From contig NZ_JANQKD010000084.1 of the NCBI RefSeq assembly GCF_028281305.1, positions 1 to 37,654 of the forward strand: a DNA stretch of 37,654 nt, given 5' to 3'. Each line of letters starts with the position of its first letter. Position 1 is the stretch's first letter. Origin of the DNA: Pelagibius sp. GTDB taxonomy: Bacteria > Pseudomonadota > Alphaproteobacteria > Kiloniellales > Kiloniellaceae. The notes under the pieces were generated by a model that saw only the letters and a program-made list of their open reading frames with translations, did not search any database and was not told the DNA's origin. This document shows positions 1 to 11,006 of this stretch, in pieces. The position numbers were made by a program, and so were the translations under genes.

Positions 1-98
<98 letters not shown>

Positions 99-114
99 GA
101 GAGATGTTCGTGAC

Positions 115-149
115 GCGCCTGCCCAATCCCGGGCAGGCGCCGATTTTTT
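115..149 (+). terminator. Terminator-like hairpin between tuf and rpsJ
   Basis: A perfect 10-bp stem (115-124 pairing with 131-140, GCGCCTGCCC/GGGCAGGCGC) with a 6-base loop is followed after CGA by six T residues (144-149). This is the layout of an intrinsic terminator. It lies 16 bases before the rpsJ start, leaving no room for a separate promoter after it. It therefore either trims tuf transcripts, with S10 transcription relying on read-through, or acts as an attenuator. Confidence 0.75.
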
Positions 150-164
150 GGATGGCGCTGAATT

Positions 165-479
165 ATGGACAGCCAAGACATTCGCATTCGCCTCAAGGCC
201 TTTGATCACCGAGTGCTCGACCAGTCGACCTCGGAGATCGTCGGCACGGCGAAACGCACCGGGGCCCAGGTGCGCGGACCCATTCCGCTGCCGACCCGAA
301 TCGAGAAGTACACGGTGTTGCGTTCGCCGCACATCGACAAGAAGAGCCGTGAGCAGTTCGAGATTCGGACCCACAAGCGCCTTCTGGATATCGTCGATCC
401 GACGCCGCAGACCGTCGACGCCCTGATGAAGCTCGACCTCGCCGCCGGCGTCGACGTCGAGATCAAGCTGAAGGGCTGA
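165..479 (+). CDS. rpsJ: 30S ribosomal protein S10
   Basis: This 104-residue protein matches S10 in length and sequence ([16 protein letters not shown] at the start, and the loop region [19 protein letters not shown]). S10 sits in the head of the small subunit and, as NusE, also joins NusB in antitermination complexes. The ATG at 165 gives the standard N-terminus; no strong Shine-Dalgarno sequence is seen before it. It is the first gene of the S10 operon and lies just after the terminator-like hairpin. rplC starts 4 bases after its stop. Confidence 0.98.
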   Translation: MDSQDIRIRLKAFDHRVLDQSTSEIVGTAKRTGAQVRGPIPLPTRIEKYTVLRSPHIDKKSREQFEIRTHKRLLDIVDPTPQTVDALMKLDLAAGVDVEIKLKG

Positions 480-483
480 GGCC

Positions 484-1260
484 ATGCGGACCGGTTTGAT
501 CGCACAGAAGATGGGCATGACCCGGGTGTTCACGCCGGAGGGCGAGAACGTGCCGGTGACCGTGCTGCAGATGAACAACTGCCAGGTCGTGGCGGTGCGC
601 ACCTCGGAAAAGGACGGTTACGACGCCGTTCAACTGGGTGTGGACAAGGCCAAGCCGAACCGGGTGAGCAAGCCCCTGCGCGGCCACTTCGCCAAGGCGA
701 AGGTCGAGCCCAAGCGCCGGCTCGCCGAGTTCCGGGTGTCCAACGATGCGCTGCTCGAGGTGGGCCAGGAGCTTTCCGCCGCCCACTTCGTTGCCGGCCA
801 GCACGTGGACGTGACGGGCTCGTCGATCGGTAAGGGCTTCGCGGGCGCCATGAAGCGGCACAACTTCGCCGGCCTGCGCGCCAGCCACGGCGTTTCGATT
901 TCGCACCGTGCTCACGGCTCGACTGGTAACAGCCAGGACCCGGGCAAGGTCTTCAAGGGCAAGAAGATGGCCGGCCACATGGGCGACCGCCGGGTGACGA
1001 CCCAGAACCTGGAAGTCGTCTCGGTGGACGAGGACCGCGGCCTGATTCTGGTCAAGGGTGCGGTGCCAGGCGCCGAGGGCGGCTGGGTGCTGATCCGCGA
1101 CGCGGTGAAGCGCAACCCGCCTGAGAATGTGCCGTTCCCGGCCGGGCTTCGCGAGGCTGCGGCCAAGGACGCCCCGGCTGAAGAAGAGGCAGCGCCTGAG
1201 GCGGCCGAGGCCGAAGCGCAGGCCGAGGCTGGCGCCGACGAAGAGAAGAAGGACCAGTAA
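484..1260 (+). CDS. rplC: 50S ribosomal protein L3, with acidic Ala/Glu tail
   Basis: This 258-residue L3 begins [16 protein letters not shown] and carries the conserved central loop that reaches toward the peptidyl-transferase centre ([15 protein letters not shown], about residues 137-151). L3 is an early 23S rRNA binder that starts large-subunit assembly. It is longer than E. coli L3 (209 residues) because of a C-terminal tail from about residue 223 that is rich in Ala and Glu. Such tails occur in other alphaproteobacterial L3 proteins. The stop is 2 bases before rplD, so translation is probably coupled. Confidence 0.98.
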   Translation: MRTGLIAQKMGMTRVFTPEGENVPVTVLQMNNCQVVAVRTSEKDGYDAVQLGVDKAKPNRVSKPLRGHFAKAKVEPKRRLAEFRVSNDALLEVGQELSAAHFVAGQHVDVTGSSIGKGFAGAMKRHNFAGLRASHGVSISHRAHGSTGNSQDPGKVFKGKKMAGHMGDRRVTTQNLEVVSVDEDRGLILVKGAVPGAEGGWVLIRDAVKRNPPENVPFPAGLREAAAKDAPAEEEAAPEAAEAEAQAEAGADEEKKDQ

Positions 1261-1262
1261 CC

Positions 1263-1883
1263 ATGAAATGTCCGGTTACGACCCTTGAGAACAAGAAGGC
1301 TGGCGAGATCGATCTCGACGACACCGTCTTCGGCCTGCAACCGCGCAAGGACATCCTGGCGCGGATGGTGAACTGGCAGCTGGCCAAGCGCCGCTCCGGC
1401 ACTCACAAGGTCAAGACGCGCGGCGAGATCTCCGGCTCGACCCGCAAGCTCTATCGCCAGAAGGGCACGGGCAACGCCCGCATGGGTTCTGCCCGCACCA
1501 CGCAGCGCCGTGGCGGCGCCACGGTTTTCGGGCCGGTGGTGCGCGACCACAGCCACAGCCTGACCAAGAAGCTGCGCAAGCTGGGCCTGAAGACGGCGCT
1601 CTCGGCCAAGGCGGCGGAAGGCAAGCTGATCGTGGTCGAGGACGTGGCGGTCAAGGAGCCGAAGACGGCGGAACTGGCGAAGAAGTTCGCGGCGCTCGGC
1701 TGGTCCTCGGCCCTTATTATCGACGGTGCTGCCGTTGACGGCGGCTTTGCACGGGCGGTACGCAACATCCCCCTGGTGGATGTGCTGCCCCAGCAGGGCG
1801 CCAATGTGTACGACATCCTGCGCCGCGACACCCTGGTGCTGACCAAGGGTGCGGTGGAAGCGCTGGAGGCGCGACTGAAATGA
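1263..1883 (+). CDS. rplD: 50S ribosomal protein L4
   Basis: This 206-residue protein has the L4 signature loop of basic residues ([34 protein letters not shown] in pieces, about residues 60-95), which extends into the large-subunit exit tunnel. In E. coli L4 represses its own operon; no matching leader is recognisable here. The ATG at 1263 follows rplC closely. The stop TGA overlaps the rplW ATG as ATGA at 1880-1883, which indicates translational coupling. Confidence 0.97.
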   Translation: MKCPVTTLENKKAGEIDLDDTVFGLQPRKDILARMVNWQLAKRRSGTHKVKTRGEISGSTRKLYRQKGTGNARMGSARTTQRRGGATVFGPVVRDHSHSLTKKLRKLGLKTALSAKAAEGKLIVVEDVAVKEPKTAELAKKFAALGWSSALIIDGAAVDGGFARAVRNIPLVDVLPQQGANVYDILRRDTLVLTKGAVEALEARLK

Positions 1884-2212
1884 GCCGGGCCCGCCCAATC
1901 AAGAAAGAGACCGCGACGGTTTCCAAGGAACGGATGTACGAGGTGATCCGCCGCCCCGTGGTGACGGAAAAGTCGACCCTCGGTTCCGAGCACAACCAGG
2001 TGACCTTCGTGGTGCCGCTGGACGCCACCAAGCGTGAGATCAAGGCGGCGGTCGAGGAGCTGTTCAAGGTGAAGGTGAAGGCTGTGAACACCCTGCGCCA
2101 AAAGGGCAAGGTGAAGCGCTTCCGCGGCCAGCTCGGCAAGCGCAGCGACGCCAAGAAGGCCTTCGTTACGCTGGACGAGGGTCACAGCATCGACGTGACC
2201 ACGGGGGTCTAG
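1880..2212 (+). CDS. rplW: 50S ribosomal protein L23
   Basis: The conserved L23 body starts at [15 protein letters not shown] and continues through [24 protein letters not shown]23 lies at the tunnel exit and docks trigger factor and SRP. The ATG at 1880 gives 110 residues, with about 18 extra N-terminal residues, and overlaps the rplD stop by 4 bases, which favours it. The internal ATG at 1934 would give a shorter, more typical start and cannot be excluded. rplB follows after 4 bases. Confidence 0.95.
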   Translation: MSRARPIKKETATVSKERMYEVIRRPVVTEKSTLGSEHNQVTFVVPLDATKREIKAAVEELFKVKVKAVNTLRQKGKVKRFRGQLGKRSDAKKAFVTLDEGHSIDVTTGV

Positions 2213-2216
2213 AGCC

Positions 2217-3047
2217 ATGGCGCTGAAGAATTTCAATCCGACGACGCCGGGCCGCCGCAATCTGGTTCTGGTGGACCGCGGCGACCTGTGGAAGGGCAAG
2301 CCGGTCAAGAAGCTGACCGAGGGCCTGACCAAGAACGGCGGGCGCAACAACACCGGGCGGATCACCGCGCGGCGCCGCGGCGGCGGCCACAAGCGGCTGT
2401 ACCGCGTGGTCGACTTCAAGCGGCGCAAGTTCGATGTGCCGGCCAAGGTCGAGCGCCTGGAGTACGACCCCAACCGCAGCGCGTTCATCGCCCTGATCCA
2501 GTACGAGGACGGCGAGCAGAGCTACATCCTGGCGCCGCAGCGCCTTGCGGTCGGCGATACTGTGCTTTCCGGCGAGCGTGCGGACATCAAGCCCGGCAAT
2601 GCCATGCCGCTGTCGTCGATCCCGGTCGGCACCATCATCCACAATGTGGAGATGAAGGCCGGCAAGGGCGGGCAGATCGCACGGGCCGCGGGGACCTACG
2701 TGCAGCTGGTGGGCCGCGATGCCGGCTACGCGCTGCTGCGCCTGGGCTCCGGCGAGGTGCGCATGGTGCGGGCCGACTGCATGGCTTCGATCGGCGCGGT
2801 CTCCAATCCCGACAAGGCCAATGCCAAGCTCGGCAAGGCCGGCCGCAAGCGCTGGATCGGCAAGCGCCCCTCCGTGCGCGGCGTTGCCATGAACCCGGTC
2901 GACCACCCCCATGGCGGCGGCGAGGGCCGCACCTCGGGCGGCCGCGACCCGGTCACCCCCTGGGGCAAGCCCACCAAGGGCGCCAAGACCCGGCGTAACA
3001 AGAAGACCGACTCACTGATCGTGCGTCGCCGTCACAAGAAGCGATAG
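2217..3047 (+). CDS. rplB: 50S ribosomal protein L2
   Basis: This 276-residue protein is full-length L2. It carries the conserved C-terminal segment [17 protein letters not shown], whose histidine lies near the peptidyl-transferase centre, and a basic C-terminus. L2 supports subunit joining and peptidyl-transferase activity. The start [15 protein letters not shown] is family-typical. It sits between rplW (4 bases upstream) and rpsS (12 bases downstream), as in every S10 operon. Confidence 0.98.
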   Translation: MALKNFNPTTPGRRNLVLVDRGDLWKGKPVKKLTEGLTKNGGRNNTGRITARRRGGGHKRLYRVVDFKRRKFDVPAKVERLEYDPNRSAFIALIQYEDGEQSYILAPQRLAVGDTVLSGERADIKPGNAMPLSSIPVGTIIHNVEMKAGKGGQIARAAGTYVQLVGRDAGYALLRLGSGEVRMVRADCMASIGAVSNPDKANAKLGKAGRKRWIGKRPSVRGVAMNPVDHPHGGGEGRTSGGRDPVTPWGKPTKGAKTRRNKKTDSLIVRRRHKKR

Positions 3048-3059
3048 GAGAGCGCATCC

Positions 3060-3338
3060 GTGTCACGCTCTGTTTGGAAAGGTCCCTTCGTCGACAGCTA
3101 TCTGCTGAAAAAGGCAGAGGCGTCGCGCGGCTCGGGTCGCAACGAGATCATCAAGACCTGGTCCCGACGCTCGACCATCATGCCGCAGTTCGTGGGGCTG
3201 ACGTTCGGGGTCTACAACGGCAAGAAGTTCCTGCCGGTGCTGGTGACCGAGAACATGGTGGGCCACAAGTTCGGCGAGTTTGCGCCGACGCGCACCTTCT
3301 ACGGCCACGCGGCCGACAAGAAGGCCAAGAGAGGTTAG
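3060..3338 (+). CDS. rpsS: 30S ribosomal protein S19
   Basis: This 92-residue protein begins with the canonical [11 protein letters not shown] and contains the S19 motif [12 protein letters not shown] near its end. S19 binds 16S rRNA in the small-subunit head next to S13. The start codon is GTG at 3060, preceded by AGGAG near 3046-3050. That Shine-Dalgarno and the exact match to the family N-terminus decide the start. It is followed closely by rplV. Confidence 0.97.
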   Translation: MSRSVWKGPFVDSYLLKKAEASRGSGRNEIIKTWSRRSTIMPQFVGLTFGVYNGKKFLPVLVTENMVGHKFGEFAPTRTFYGHAADKKAKRG

Positions 3339-3342
3339 TTCG

Positions 3343-3723
3343 ATGGGTAAGCCGAAGCATCCCGGCCGTCTGTCCGAGACCGAAGCGCGCACCGTTGTGC
3401 GCAACCTGCGCAGCAGCCCGCAGAAGCTGAACCTGGTGGCGGCCTCGATCCGCGGCCTCTCGGCGGAGGCTGCGCTGGCCGAGTTGACTTTCTCCAAGCG
3501 CCGCATTGCCAACGACGTGAAGAAGGCGCTGCAGTCGGCGATCGCCAATGCGGAGAACAATCACCAGCTGGACGTCGACCGCCTCTATGTCTCCGAGGCC
3601 TCGGTCGGCCGCAGCTTTGTCATGAAGCGCTTCCGTGCCCGTGCGCGCGGTCGCGCCGGACGGATCATGAAGCCCTGGAGCCGCCTGACCGTGGTGGTCC
3701 GTGAGCGCGAGGAAACGGCGTAA
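3343..3723 (+). CDS. rplV: 50S ribosomal protein L22
   Basis: This 126-residue L22 begins [17 protein letters not shown] and carries the conserved hairpin and C-terminal segment ([21 protein letters not shown] in part), which lines the exit tunnel. The open frame extends upstream into rpsS, but the ATG at 3343 matches the family start and comes 4 bases after the rpsS stop. The stop TAA shares its last base with the rpsC ATG (TAATG at 3721-3725). Confidence 0.97.
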   Translation: MGKPKHPGRLSETEARTVVRNLRSSPQKLNLVAASIRGLSAEAALAELTFSKRRIANDVKKALQSAIANAENNHQLDVDRLYVSEASVGRSFVMKRFRARARGRAGRIMKPWSRLTVVVREREETA

Positions 3724-4400
3724 TGGGTCAAAAAGTCAATCCGATCGGCCTTCGGCTGGGAATCAACCGGACCTGGGATTCCCGCTGGTTCGCGGACGAT
3801 AACTACGCGGACCTGCTGCACGAGGACCTGCGCATCCGCAAGTATCTGCGCAAGCGCCTGCAGCAGGCCGGCGTGTCGCGGATCGTCATCGAGCGGCCGG
3901 CCAAGAAGGCACGGATCACCATCCACACCGCCCGCCCGGGCGTGGTCATCGGCAAGAAGGGCGCCGACATCGAAAAGCTGCGCGGCGCCCTGCAGAAGAT
4001 GACGCAGAGCGAGGTGCACCTGAACATCGTCGAGATCCGCAAGCCGGAGATCGACGCCCGGCTGGTGGCCGAGAACATTGCCAGCCAGCTGGAACGCCGG
4101 GTTGCTTTCCGCCGCGCCATGAAGCGCGCCGTGCAGTCGGCCATGCGCCTCGGCGCCAGCGGCATCCGCATCAACTGCGGCGGCCGCCTGGGCGGCGCCG
4201 AGATCGCGCGCACGGAGTGGTACCGCGAGGGCCGCGTGCCCCTGCACACCCTGCGCGCCGACGTCGACTACGGCGAGGCGACGGCGCAGACCACCTACGG
4301 CGCCTGCGGCGTCAAGGTCTGGGTGTTCAAGGGCGAGATCCTGGCCCACGACCCCATGGCCCAGGACAAGCGGGCGCAGGACGCCCAGGCGGGGCGCTGA
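3723..4400 (+). CDS. rpsC: 30S ribosomal protein S3
   Basis: This 225-residue protein begins [13 protein letters not shown] and contains the type II KH motif GVVIGKKG at about residues 73-80, followed by the conserved C-terminal domain. S3 lines the mRNA entry channel and contributes to helicase activity. Its start overlaps the rplV stop by one base. The 39-base gap to rplP is the widest inside the S10 operon here. The C-terminus is short and polar ([12 protein letters not shown]). Confidence 0.98.
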   Translation: MGQKVNPIGLRLGINRTWDSRWFADDNYADLLHEDLRIRKYLRKRLQQAGVSRIVIERPAKKARITIHTARPGVVIGKKGADIEKLRGALQKMTQSEVHLNIVEIRKPEIDARLVAENIASQLERRVAFRRAMKRAVQSAMRLGASGIRINCGGRLGGAEIARTEWYREGRVPLHTLRADVDYGEATAQTTYGACGVKVWVFKGEILAHDPMAQDKRAQDAQAGR

Positions 4401-4439
4401 GCGCGCGGCCTGATCAGTAGAGTTTGAGGAACGACAGCG

Positions 4440-4862
4440 ATGCTGCAGCCGAAACGAACGAAATACAGGAAGGCCCACAAGGGCCGCATCCATGGCAAGG
4501 CCAAGGGCGGCACGACGCTGAACTTCGGCGCCTATGGCCTGAAGGCGACCAGCCCGGGCCGCGTCTCGGCGCGTCAGATCGAGGCTGCACGGCGGACCAT
4601 CACGCGTCACATGAAGCGTGTCGGCAAGCTGTGGATCCGCGTCTTCCCGGACGTGCCGGTGTCCTCCAAGCCCGCCGAAGTGCGGCAGGGCAAGGGCAAG
4701 GGCTCGCCGGAGTGGTGGGCCGCGCGGGTCAAGCCGGGCCGGGTGCTCTTCGAACTGGAAGGCGTACCCCAGGAACTGGCGCGCGAGGCTTTCATTCTGG
4801 CCTCTGCGAAGCTGCCGGTGAATACGAAGTTCATCACCCGCCTCGGCGGTGAGGAGGGCTAG
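4440..4862 (+). CDS. rplP: 50S ribosomal protein L16
   Basis: This 140-residue L16 begins [16 protein letters not shown], the standard N-terminus, and carries the conserved segment around [16 protein letters not shown] and [15 protein letters not shown]16 sits near the A-site and is needed for tRNA accommodation. The ATG at 4440 is preceded by a GAGGAA sequence near 4426-4431. rpmC follows after 3 bases. A long open frame in another register over the same bases is a shadow. Confidence 0.98.
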   Translation: MLQPKRTKYRKAHKGRIHGKAKGGTTLNFGAYGLKATSPGRVSARQIEAARRTITRHMKRVGKLWIRVFPDVPVSSKPAEVRQGKGKGSPEWWAARVKPGRVLFELEGVPQELAREAFILASAKLPVNTKFITRLGGEEG

Positions 4863-4865
4863 GTC

Positions 4866-5063
4866 ATGAAGGCCGGAGATCTGCGGACCAAGTCCGTCGA
4901 CGAATTGAAGGACACGCTGGTGAACCTGCGCAAGGAGCAGTTCAACCTGCGTTTCCAACAGGCGAGCGGTCAGCTCGAAAATACGGCGCGGGTGCGGCAG
5001 GTTCGCCGTGACATCTCGCGAATCAAAACGATCCTGCGCGGTATGCAGCAGGCGGCATCTTAG
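4866..5063 (+). CDS. rpmC: 50S ribosomal protein L29
   Basis: This 65-residue protein is the small two-helix L29. The pattern [25 protein letters not shown] is spread over the middle of the protein and is followed by [12 protein letters not shown]29 neighbours L23 at the tunnel exit and helps dock trigger factor and SRP. It is preceded immediately by rplP and followed by rpsQ after 13 bases that contain TAGGAG. Confidence 0.96.
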   Translation: MKAGDLRTKSVDELKDTLVNLRKEQFNLRFQQASGQLENTARVRQVRRDISRIKTILRGMQQAAS

Positions 5064-5076
5064 GAGTTACGAGGCT

Positions 5077-5322
5077 ATGCCGCGTCGTGTCTTGCAAGGA
5101 GTGGTGGTGAGTGACAAGGGCGACAAGACGATCACCGTCTTGGTCGAGCGCCGGGTCATGCACCCCGTCTACAAGAAGTTCATCAAGCGCTCCAAGCGCT
5201 ATCACGCCCATGACGAGGGCAACCGGTTCCATATCGGCGATACCGTGCGTATCCGCGAATGCCGTCCGATTTCCAAGTCCAAGACTTGGGAAGTTGTGGC
5301 GGACGGCGATCAGGCCGCTTAG
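5077..5322 (+). CDS. rpsQ: 30S ribosomal protein S17
   Basis: This 81-residue S17 begins [18 protein letters not shown] and has the OB-fold signature ([21 protein letters not shown]) and [14 protein letters not shown] near the end. S17 is a primary binder of the 16S 5' domain. The frame is open upstream into rpmC, but the ATG at 5077 is family-typical and follows an AGGAG at 5062-5066. It ends the S10 operon in the E. coli sense; rplN follows after 21 bases without a visible terminator. Confidence 0.96.
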   Translation: MPRRVLQGVVVSDKGDKTITVLVERRVMHPVYKKFIKRSKRYHAHDEGNRFHIGDTVRIRECRPISKSKTWEVVADGDQAA

Positions 5323-5343
5323 GGCAAGGAAAGGGCGAGACCG

Positions 5344-5712
5344 ATGATCCAGATGCAGACGCAGCTAGACGTCGCCGATAACTCGGGCGCCCGGCGGGTG
5401 CAGTGCATCAAGGTGCTGGGCGGTTCGAAGCGCAAGACCGCAGGTGTGGGCGATGTCATCGTCGTTTCCGTGAAGGAAGCGATCCCGCGCGGCCGCGTGA
5501 AAAAGGGCGACGTGCACCAGGCGGTGATCGTGCGCACGGCAAAGGAAATCCGTCGTGGCGACGGCAGCACCATCCGCTTCGACAACAACGCGGCGGTGCT
5601 GATCAACAAGCAAGGGGAGCCGATCGGGACCCGTATCTTCGGTCCGGTGACGCGTGAGCTTCGTCAGAAGAATTTCATGAAGATCATCTCCCTGGCGCCA
5701 GAGGTGCTGTGA
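5344..5712 (+). CDS. rplN: 50S ribosomal protein L14
   Basis: This 122-residue protein is canonical L14, beginning [18 protein letters not shown] and ending …[12 protein letters not shown]. It contacts 16S helix 14 and helps join the subunits. It is the usual first gene of the spc operon, but no promoter or terminator is visible in the short gap after rpsQ, so S10 and spc probably form one transcript. Its TGA overlaps the rplX ATG (TGATG at 5710-5714). Confidence 0.98.
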   Translation: MIQMQTQLDVADNSGARRVQCIKVLGGSKRKTAGVGDVIVVSVKEAIPRGRVKKGDVHQAVIVRTAKEIRRGDGSTIRFDNNAAVLINKQGEPIGTRIFGPVTRELRQKNFMKIISLAPEVL

Positions 5713-6035
5713 TGGCCAAGAAGTTCAAGATCAAGAAAGGCGACAAGGTGGTGGTGACCACCGGCCGCGACAAGGGCAAGCAGGGCGAGGTCTTACGCGT
5801 GCTGCGCGCCGACGACCGCGTGCTGGTGCAGGGCATCAACATGGTCAAGCGCCACACCGCGCCGACCCAGGCTTCCCCTGGCGGCATCGTCGAGAAGGAA
5901 GCCTCGATCCACATTTCCAACGTCGCCCATGTCGACCCCAAGTCCGGCCAGGCGACCCGAGTCGGCTTCAAGCTGGACAAGGACGGCAACAAGCAACGGA
6001 TTGCCAAGCGGTCCGGTGAAGCCATCGATTTCTGA
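5712..6035 (+). CDS. rplX: 50S ribosomal protein L24
   Basis: This 107-residue L24 has an N-terminal KOW motif ([21 protein letters not shown]) and continues with the conserved NMVKRHT. L24 is one of the two assembly-initiator proteins of the large subunit. The ATG at 5712 overlaps the rplN stop. A GTG one codon upstream at 5709 is possible but would add only one residue. rplE starts 16 bases after the stop. Confidence 0.97.
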   Translation: MAKKFKIKKGDKVVVTTGRDKGKQGEVLRVLRADDRVLVQGINMVKRHTAPTQASPGGIVEKEASIHISNVAHVDPKSGQATRVGFKLDKDGNKQRIAKRSGEAIDF

Positions 6036-6051
6036 GCGAAGGTCAGTGAAC

Positions 6052-6594
6052 ATGAAACCGCGCTTGAAAGAGCACTACGATACCGAGCTGAAGCCCTCCC
6101 TGATGAAGGAGTTCAGCTACAAGAACCACATGGAGGTTCCGCGCCTGGAGAAGATCGTCATCAACATGGGCGTGGGCGAAGCCGTGGCGGATTCGAAGAA
6201 GATCAAGTCGGCCGTCAACGAGATGACGCTGATTGCCGGCCAGGCCCCGGTGGTGACCAAGGCCAAGAAGTCGGTCGCCACCTTCAAGCTGCGCGAAGGC
6301 ATGGCGGTGGGCTGCAAGGTCACGCTGCGGCGCGAGCGGATGTACGAGTTCCTCGATCGCCTGGTGACCATCGCGCTGCCGCGGGTCCGCGATTTTCGCG
6401 GTCTTTCGGGCAAGAGCTTCGACGGTCGCGGCAACTATGCCATGGGCCTGAAGGAACAGATCGTGTTTCCGGAGATCGACTACGACTCGGTCGACGAGAT
6501 CCGCGGGATGGACATTGTGATTTGCACGACAGCCAAGAGCGACAAGGAAGCCAAGGCCCTCTTGAGCGGCTTCCAGTTGCCGTTTCGGGCCTAG
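6052..6594 (+). CDS. rplE: 50S ribosomal protein L5
   Basis: This 180-residue protein begins [21 protein letters not shown] and shows the L5 signatures [15 protein letters not shown] and [20 protein letters not shown]5 binds 5S rRNA in the central protuberance together with L18. The frame is open further upstream inside rplX, but the ATG at 6052 is the family start. The stop at 6592-6594 is followed by AGGAAG ahead of rpsN. Confidence 0.98.
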   Translation: MKPRLKEHYDTELKPSLMKEFSYKNHMEVPRLEKIVINMGVGEAVADSKKIKSAVNEMTLIAGQAPVVTKAKKSVATFKLREGMAVGCKVTLRRERMYEFLDRLVTIALPRVRDFRGLSGKSFDGRGNYAMGLKEQIVFPEIDYDSVDEIRGMDIVICTTAKSDKEAKALLSGFQLPFRA

Positions 6595-6614
6595 GGTCGG
6601 AAGGAAGAAAAGTT

Positions 6615-6920
6615 ATGGCGAAGAAGAGTGCCGTTCAGAAAGACAAGGCCCGCAGGAAGTTGGTGGACCGCTATTCCGGCAAGCGCGCCGCGCTGAAGGC
6701 GATCGCGCGTGACCGTACGCTGCCGCCGGAAGAGCGTTTTCAGGCCTATCTGAAACTTGCTGAATTGCCGCGCAACTCGGCCAAGGGCCGTCTGCGCAAC
6801 CGCTGCCAGGTGACCGGGCGCCCGCGGGGCGTCTACCGCAAGTTCAAGCTGTCGCGCATTTCGCTGCGCGACCTGGCTTCGGTCGGTCAGATCCCTGGCA
6901 TGGTTAAGTCGAGCTGGTAG
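6615..6920 (+). CDS. rpsN: 30S ribosomal protein S14 (zinc-independent type)
   Basis: This 101-residue protein is the long form of S14. It has the conserved [22 protein letters not shown] and the ending [15 protein letters not shown]. It has only one cysteine in that segment, so it lacks the CXXC…CXXC zinc site of the short form. S14 binds 16S rRNA in the head. The ATG at 6615 follows a GGAAGAAA stretch. rpsH starts 14 bases after the stop. Confidence 0.97.
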   Translation: MAKKSAVQKDKARRKLVDRYSGKRAALKAIARDRTLPPEERFQAYLKLAELPRNSAKGRLRNRCQVTGRPRGVYRKFKLSRISLRDLASVGQIPGMVKSSW

Positions 6921-6934
6921 GAGGTAGTCGGGCG

Positions 6935-7333
6935 ATGGCGATGAGCGATCCCCTCGGAGATATGCTGACGCGTATCCGGAATGGGCAGCGGACCGGAAAG
7001 AGCAAGGTCCGGGCGCCGGCTTCGAAGCTGCGTGCCAATGTCCTGGAGGTTTTGCAGCGCGAAGGCTACATCCGCGGTTACAGGACCGAGGACGTGCACA
7101 GCGGCTTCAGTGAGGTCGAGATTGAGCTGAAGTACAACGACGGCGCGCCGGTGATCCAGGAGATCTCCCGCGTGTCGCGCCCCGGGCGCCGCGTGTATTC
7201 GAAGATCAAGGAGCTGCCGCGGTTTTATAACGGCCTCGGTATCACCATCCTGTCGACGCCGCGCGGGGTCATGTCCGACCAGGAAGCCCGGGCGGCCAAT
7301 GTCGGCGGCGAAGTGCTTTGCCGCGTCTTCTAA
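6935..7333 (+). CDS. rpsH: 30S ribosomal protein S8
   Basis: This 132-residue S8 begins [18 protein letters not shown] and ends with the signature [20 protein letters not shown] and LCRVF. S8 is a primary 16S binder; in E. coli it represses the spc operon at the rplN–rplE boundary. The spacing to rpsN is short and contains GGAGG at 6920-6924, a good Shine-Dalgarno. No S8-type mRNA operator was recognised. Confidence 0.98.
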   Translation: MAMSDPLGDMLTRIRNGQRTGKSKVRAPASKLRANVLEVLQREGYIRGYRTEDVHSGFSEVEIELKYNDGAPVIQEISRVSRPGRRVYSKIKELPRFYNGLGITILSTPRGVMSDQEARAANVGGEVLCRVF

Positions 7334-7361
7334 AGACGCAAGCGTTGAGGGACTGACAGTC

Positions 7362-7895
7362 ATGTCACGAGTAGGCAAGAACCCGGTCGAGGTGCCCAGC
7401 GGCGTCGAAGTCGCCATCAAGGGCGGTCTGGTCTCGGCCAAGGGCAAGCTTGGAACCCTGGATTTCGAGGCGAGCGAAGACGTCGTCATCAGCCAGGAAG
7501 ACGGCAAGATCTGGGTCAAGCCGGCCAATGACGGCAAGCGCGCCCGCGCCATGTGGGGCACGGTGCGCTCGCGCATCCAGAACATGGTGATCGGCGTTTC
7601 CGAGGGTTTTACCAAGAACCTGGAGATCAACGGCGTCGGCTATCGTGCGGCGGTCCAGGGTCAGTCCCTGAATCTGCAGCTCGGCTTCAGCCACGATGTC
7701 GCCTATCCGATCCCCGAGGGCATCACCGTCAAGTGCGAGAAGCCGACCTCGATCGCCGTCAGTGGTGCGGACAAGCAAAAGGTCGGCCAGGTGGCGGCAG
7801 AGATCCGCAGCTACCGTCCTCCCGAGCCCTACAAGGGCAAGGGCGTGAAGTACGCGGATGAAGTCATCCTGCGCAAGGAAGGCAAGAAGAAGTAA
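7362..7895 (+). CDS. rplF: 50S ribosomal protein L6
   Basis: This 177-residue L6 begins [17 protein letters not shown] and contains the C-terminal signature [21 protein letters not shown]. It lies at the base of the L7/L12 stalk, near the sarcin–ricin loop. The open frame extends back into rpsH, but the ATG at 7362 matches the family start. The stop is 4 bases before rplR. Confidence 0.98.
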   Translation: MSRVGKNPVEVPSGVEVAIKGGLVSAKGKLGTLDFEASEDVVISQEDGKIWVKPANDGKRARAMWGTVRSRIQNMVIGVSEGFTKNLEINGVGYRAAVQGQSLNLQLGFSHDVAYPIPEGITVKCEKPTSIAVSGADKQKVGQVAAEIRSYRPPEPYKGKGVKYADEVILRKEGKKK

Positions 7896-7899
7896 GACC

Positions 7900-8262
7900 A
7901 TGAAGACTTCACAGCAGCTACAGAATCGGCGCAAGCAGCGGGTTCGGTCTGGCCTGCGCCGCAAGTCCAGCGGGCGGCCGCGCCTTTCGGTGTTCCGTTC
8001 CGGCCGGCACATCTACGCCCAGGTGATCGACGACGGCCAGGGCAGGACCCTTGCGGCCGCCTCGACCGTCGATGCGTCGCTGAAGGAAAAGATCAAGAAC
8101 GGTGCCGACAAGGCGGCAGCGGCCGAGGTCGGCAAGCTGGTCGCCGAACGCGCCGTGGCAGCGGGCATCAAAGAGGTCGTCTTCGACCGCGGCAGTTACC
8201 TCTTTCACGGGCGTGTGAAGGCCTTGGCCGATGCCGCGCGTGAAGGCGGTTTGACGTTCTAA
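7900..8262 (+). CDS. rplR: 50S ribosomal protein L18
   Basis: This 120-residue protein has the L18 pattern [20 protein letters not shown] and the C-terminal [27 protein letters not shown]18 binds 5S rRNA with L5. The ATG at 7900 is chosen over upstream in-frame codons that lie inside rplF. The basic N-terminus ([15 protein letters not shown]) is usual. rpsE follows after 14 bases that contain AAGGAAAG. Confidence 0.97.
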   Translation: MKTSQQLQNRRKQRVRSGLRRKSSGRPRLSVFRSGRHIYAQVIDDGQGRTLAAASTVDASLKEKIKNGADKAAAAEVGKLVAERAVAAGIKEVVFDRGSYLFHGRVKALADAAREGGLTF

Positions 8263-8276
8263 GGAAAGATAAGGCT

Positions 8277-8852
8277 ATGGCACGAGGACCCCGCGAGGGA
8301 CGCTCACGCGACGATCGCCGTCAGCGCGACAACGACGAGCCGGAACTGATTGAGAAGCTGGTTGGCATCAACCGCGTTGCCAAGGTGGTCAAAGGCGGCC
8401 GGCGCTTCGGCTTTGCCGCGCTGGTTGTCGTCGGCGACGGCCGTGGCCGTGTCGGCCACGGCCATGGCAAGGCGCGCGAGGTGCCGGAGGCCATCCGGAA
8501 GGCCACCGAGCAGGCGAAGAAGGACATGGTGCGCGTACCGCTGCGCGAAGGGCGCACCCTGCACCACGACATCCGCGGACGCTTCGGCGCCGGCAAGGTG
8601 CTGCTGCGCGCGGCCGAGGCCGGTACCGGCATCATCGCCGGCGGCCCGATGCGCGCCATCTTCGAGGCGCTGGGTGTGCAGGACGTCGTCGCCAAGTCGG
8701 TGGGCAGTTCCAACCCGCACAACATGATCCGCGCGACCTTCGAGGCGCTGGGCCGCAGTGCCAGCCCCCGCATGGTCGCCCAGCGCCGCGGCAAGAAGGT
8801 GGCCGAGGTGCTTGGCCGCCGCGACACCGCGGCTGCCGAAGCCAGGGAGTAG
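8277..8852 (+). CDS. rpsE: 30S ribosomal protein S5
   Basis: This 191-residue S5 has the double-stranded-RNA-binding N-terminal half ([41 protein letters not shown]) and the C-terminal fold ([16 protein letters not shown]). S5 affects translational fidelity and sits at the mRNA entry. The N-terminus has an added charged stretch ([18 protein letters not shown]), as in many alphaproteobacteria. rpmD follows after 7 bases. Confidence 0.98.
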   Translation: MARGPREGRSRDDRRQRDNDEPELIEKLVGINRVAKVVKGGRRFGFAALVVVGDGRGRVGHGHGKAREVPEAIRKATEQAKKDMVRVPLREGRTLHHDIRGRFGAGKVLLRAAEAGTGIIAGGPMRAIFEALGVQDVVAKSVGSSNPHNMIRATFEALGRSASPRMVAQRRGKKVAEVLGRRDTAAAEARE

Positions 8853-8859
8853 ACCTGCC

Positions 8860-9054
8860 ATGTCTGCGGCAAAGAAGACCGTGAAGGTGACCCAGATCGC
8901 CAGCCCGATCGGCCGGACCAAGGACCAGCGGGCGACCCTGGTGGGCCTGGGCCTCAACAAGATGAACCGCTCGCGCGAGCTGGAAGACACACCGGCAGTG
9001 CGCGGCATGATCAACAAGGTCAGCCATTTGGTGCGCGTCGAAGGCGAAGGCTGA
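8860..9054 (+). CDS. rpmD: 50S ribosomal protein L30
   Basis: This 64-residue L30 shows [27 protein letters not shown] and the conserved [11 protein letters not shown] in turn. L30 is a small globular protein of the large subunit that many bacteria carry between S5 and L15, as here. The ATG at 8860 is preferred over an in-frame upstream extension that lies inside rpsE. The 57-base gap to rplO is plain and holds no clear signal. Confidence 0.96.
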   Translation: MSAAKKTVKVTQIASPIGRTKDQRATLVGLGLNKMNRSRELEDTPAVRGMINKVSHLVRVEGEG

Positions 9055-9111
9055 GGCGCGAAACAGGCGGAACAAGGCGCTGTAAGGCCGCTCCGCTGAG
9101 GGTGAAAAGTC

Positions 9112-9621
9112 ATGAAAATCAATCAGTTGAGCGACAATCCCGGGGCCGCCAAGGCACGCAAGCGGATCGGCCGCGGTATCGGCTCCGGCACCGGCAAGAC
9201 CTCCGGCCACGGGCACAAGGGCCAGAAGGCGCGTTCCGGCGTTGCCATCAAGGGCTTCGAGGGCGGCCAGATGCCCCTGCATCGGCGCCTGCCCAAGCGT
9301 GGCTTCAACAACATCTTTGCCAAGTCCTACAAGGTGGTGAACCTGGGCCGCCTGCAGTCGGCCATCGATGCCGGGCGCCTGGACGCCAAGAAGCCGGTCG
9401 ATGCTGCGGCGCTGCGCGAAGCCGGCGTGGTGAAGACCGCGCGCGACGGGATCCGCTTGCTTGCAAAGGGTGAGTTGAAAGCCAAGATAGATATCACGGT
9501 GGCCGGCGCCTCGAAGGCGGCGGTGGAAGCCGTGGAAAAGGCCGGCGGCAGCGTGACTGTGGTGCAGAAGGCGCCTGTCGCTGCCGCTGAAGCGGCTGAG
9601 GCCGCCCCGGCTTCGGAATGA
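9112..9621 (+). CDS. rplO: 50S ribosomal protein L15, with Ala/Glu tail
   Basis: This 169-residue L15 carries the glycine-rich N-terminal arm ([24 protein letters not shown] in parts) that threads through 23S rRNA, and the motif [18 protein letters not shown]. It is a late assembly protein. It is longer than E. coli L15 (144 residues) because of a C-terminal tail from about residue 152 made mostly of Ala, Glu and Pro. secY follows after 41 bases. Confidence 0.97.
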   Translation: MKINQLSDNPGAAKARKRIGRGIGSGTGKTSGHGHKGQKARSGVAIKGFEGGQMPLHRRLPKRGFNNIFAKSYKVVNLGRLQSAIDAGRLDAKKPVDAAALREAGVVKTARDGIRLLAKGELKAKIDITVAGASKAAVEAVEKAGGSVTVVQKAPVAAAEAAEAAPASE

Positions 9622-9662
9622 TCGGGGGGCTGCGGCCAACCCGAACGCGAGAGACCTAGCCC

Positions 9663-11002
<1,340 letters not shown>

Positions 11003-11006
<4 letters not shown>

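Noticed and set aside
3585..4958. 457-codon open frame antisense to rpsC and rplP
   Set aside because: Long antisense frames are expected in GC-rich coding DNA; the plus-strand ribosomal genes explain the region fully.
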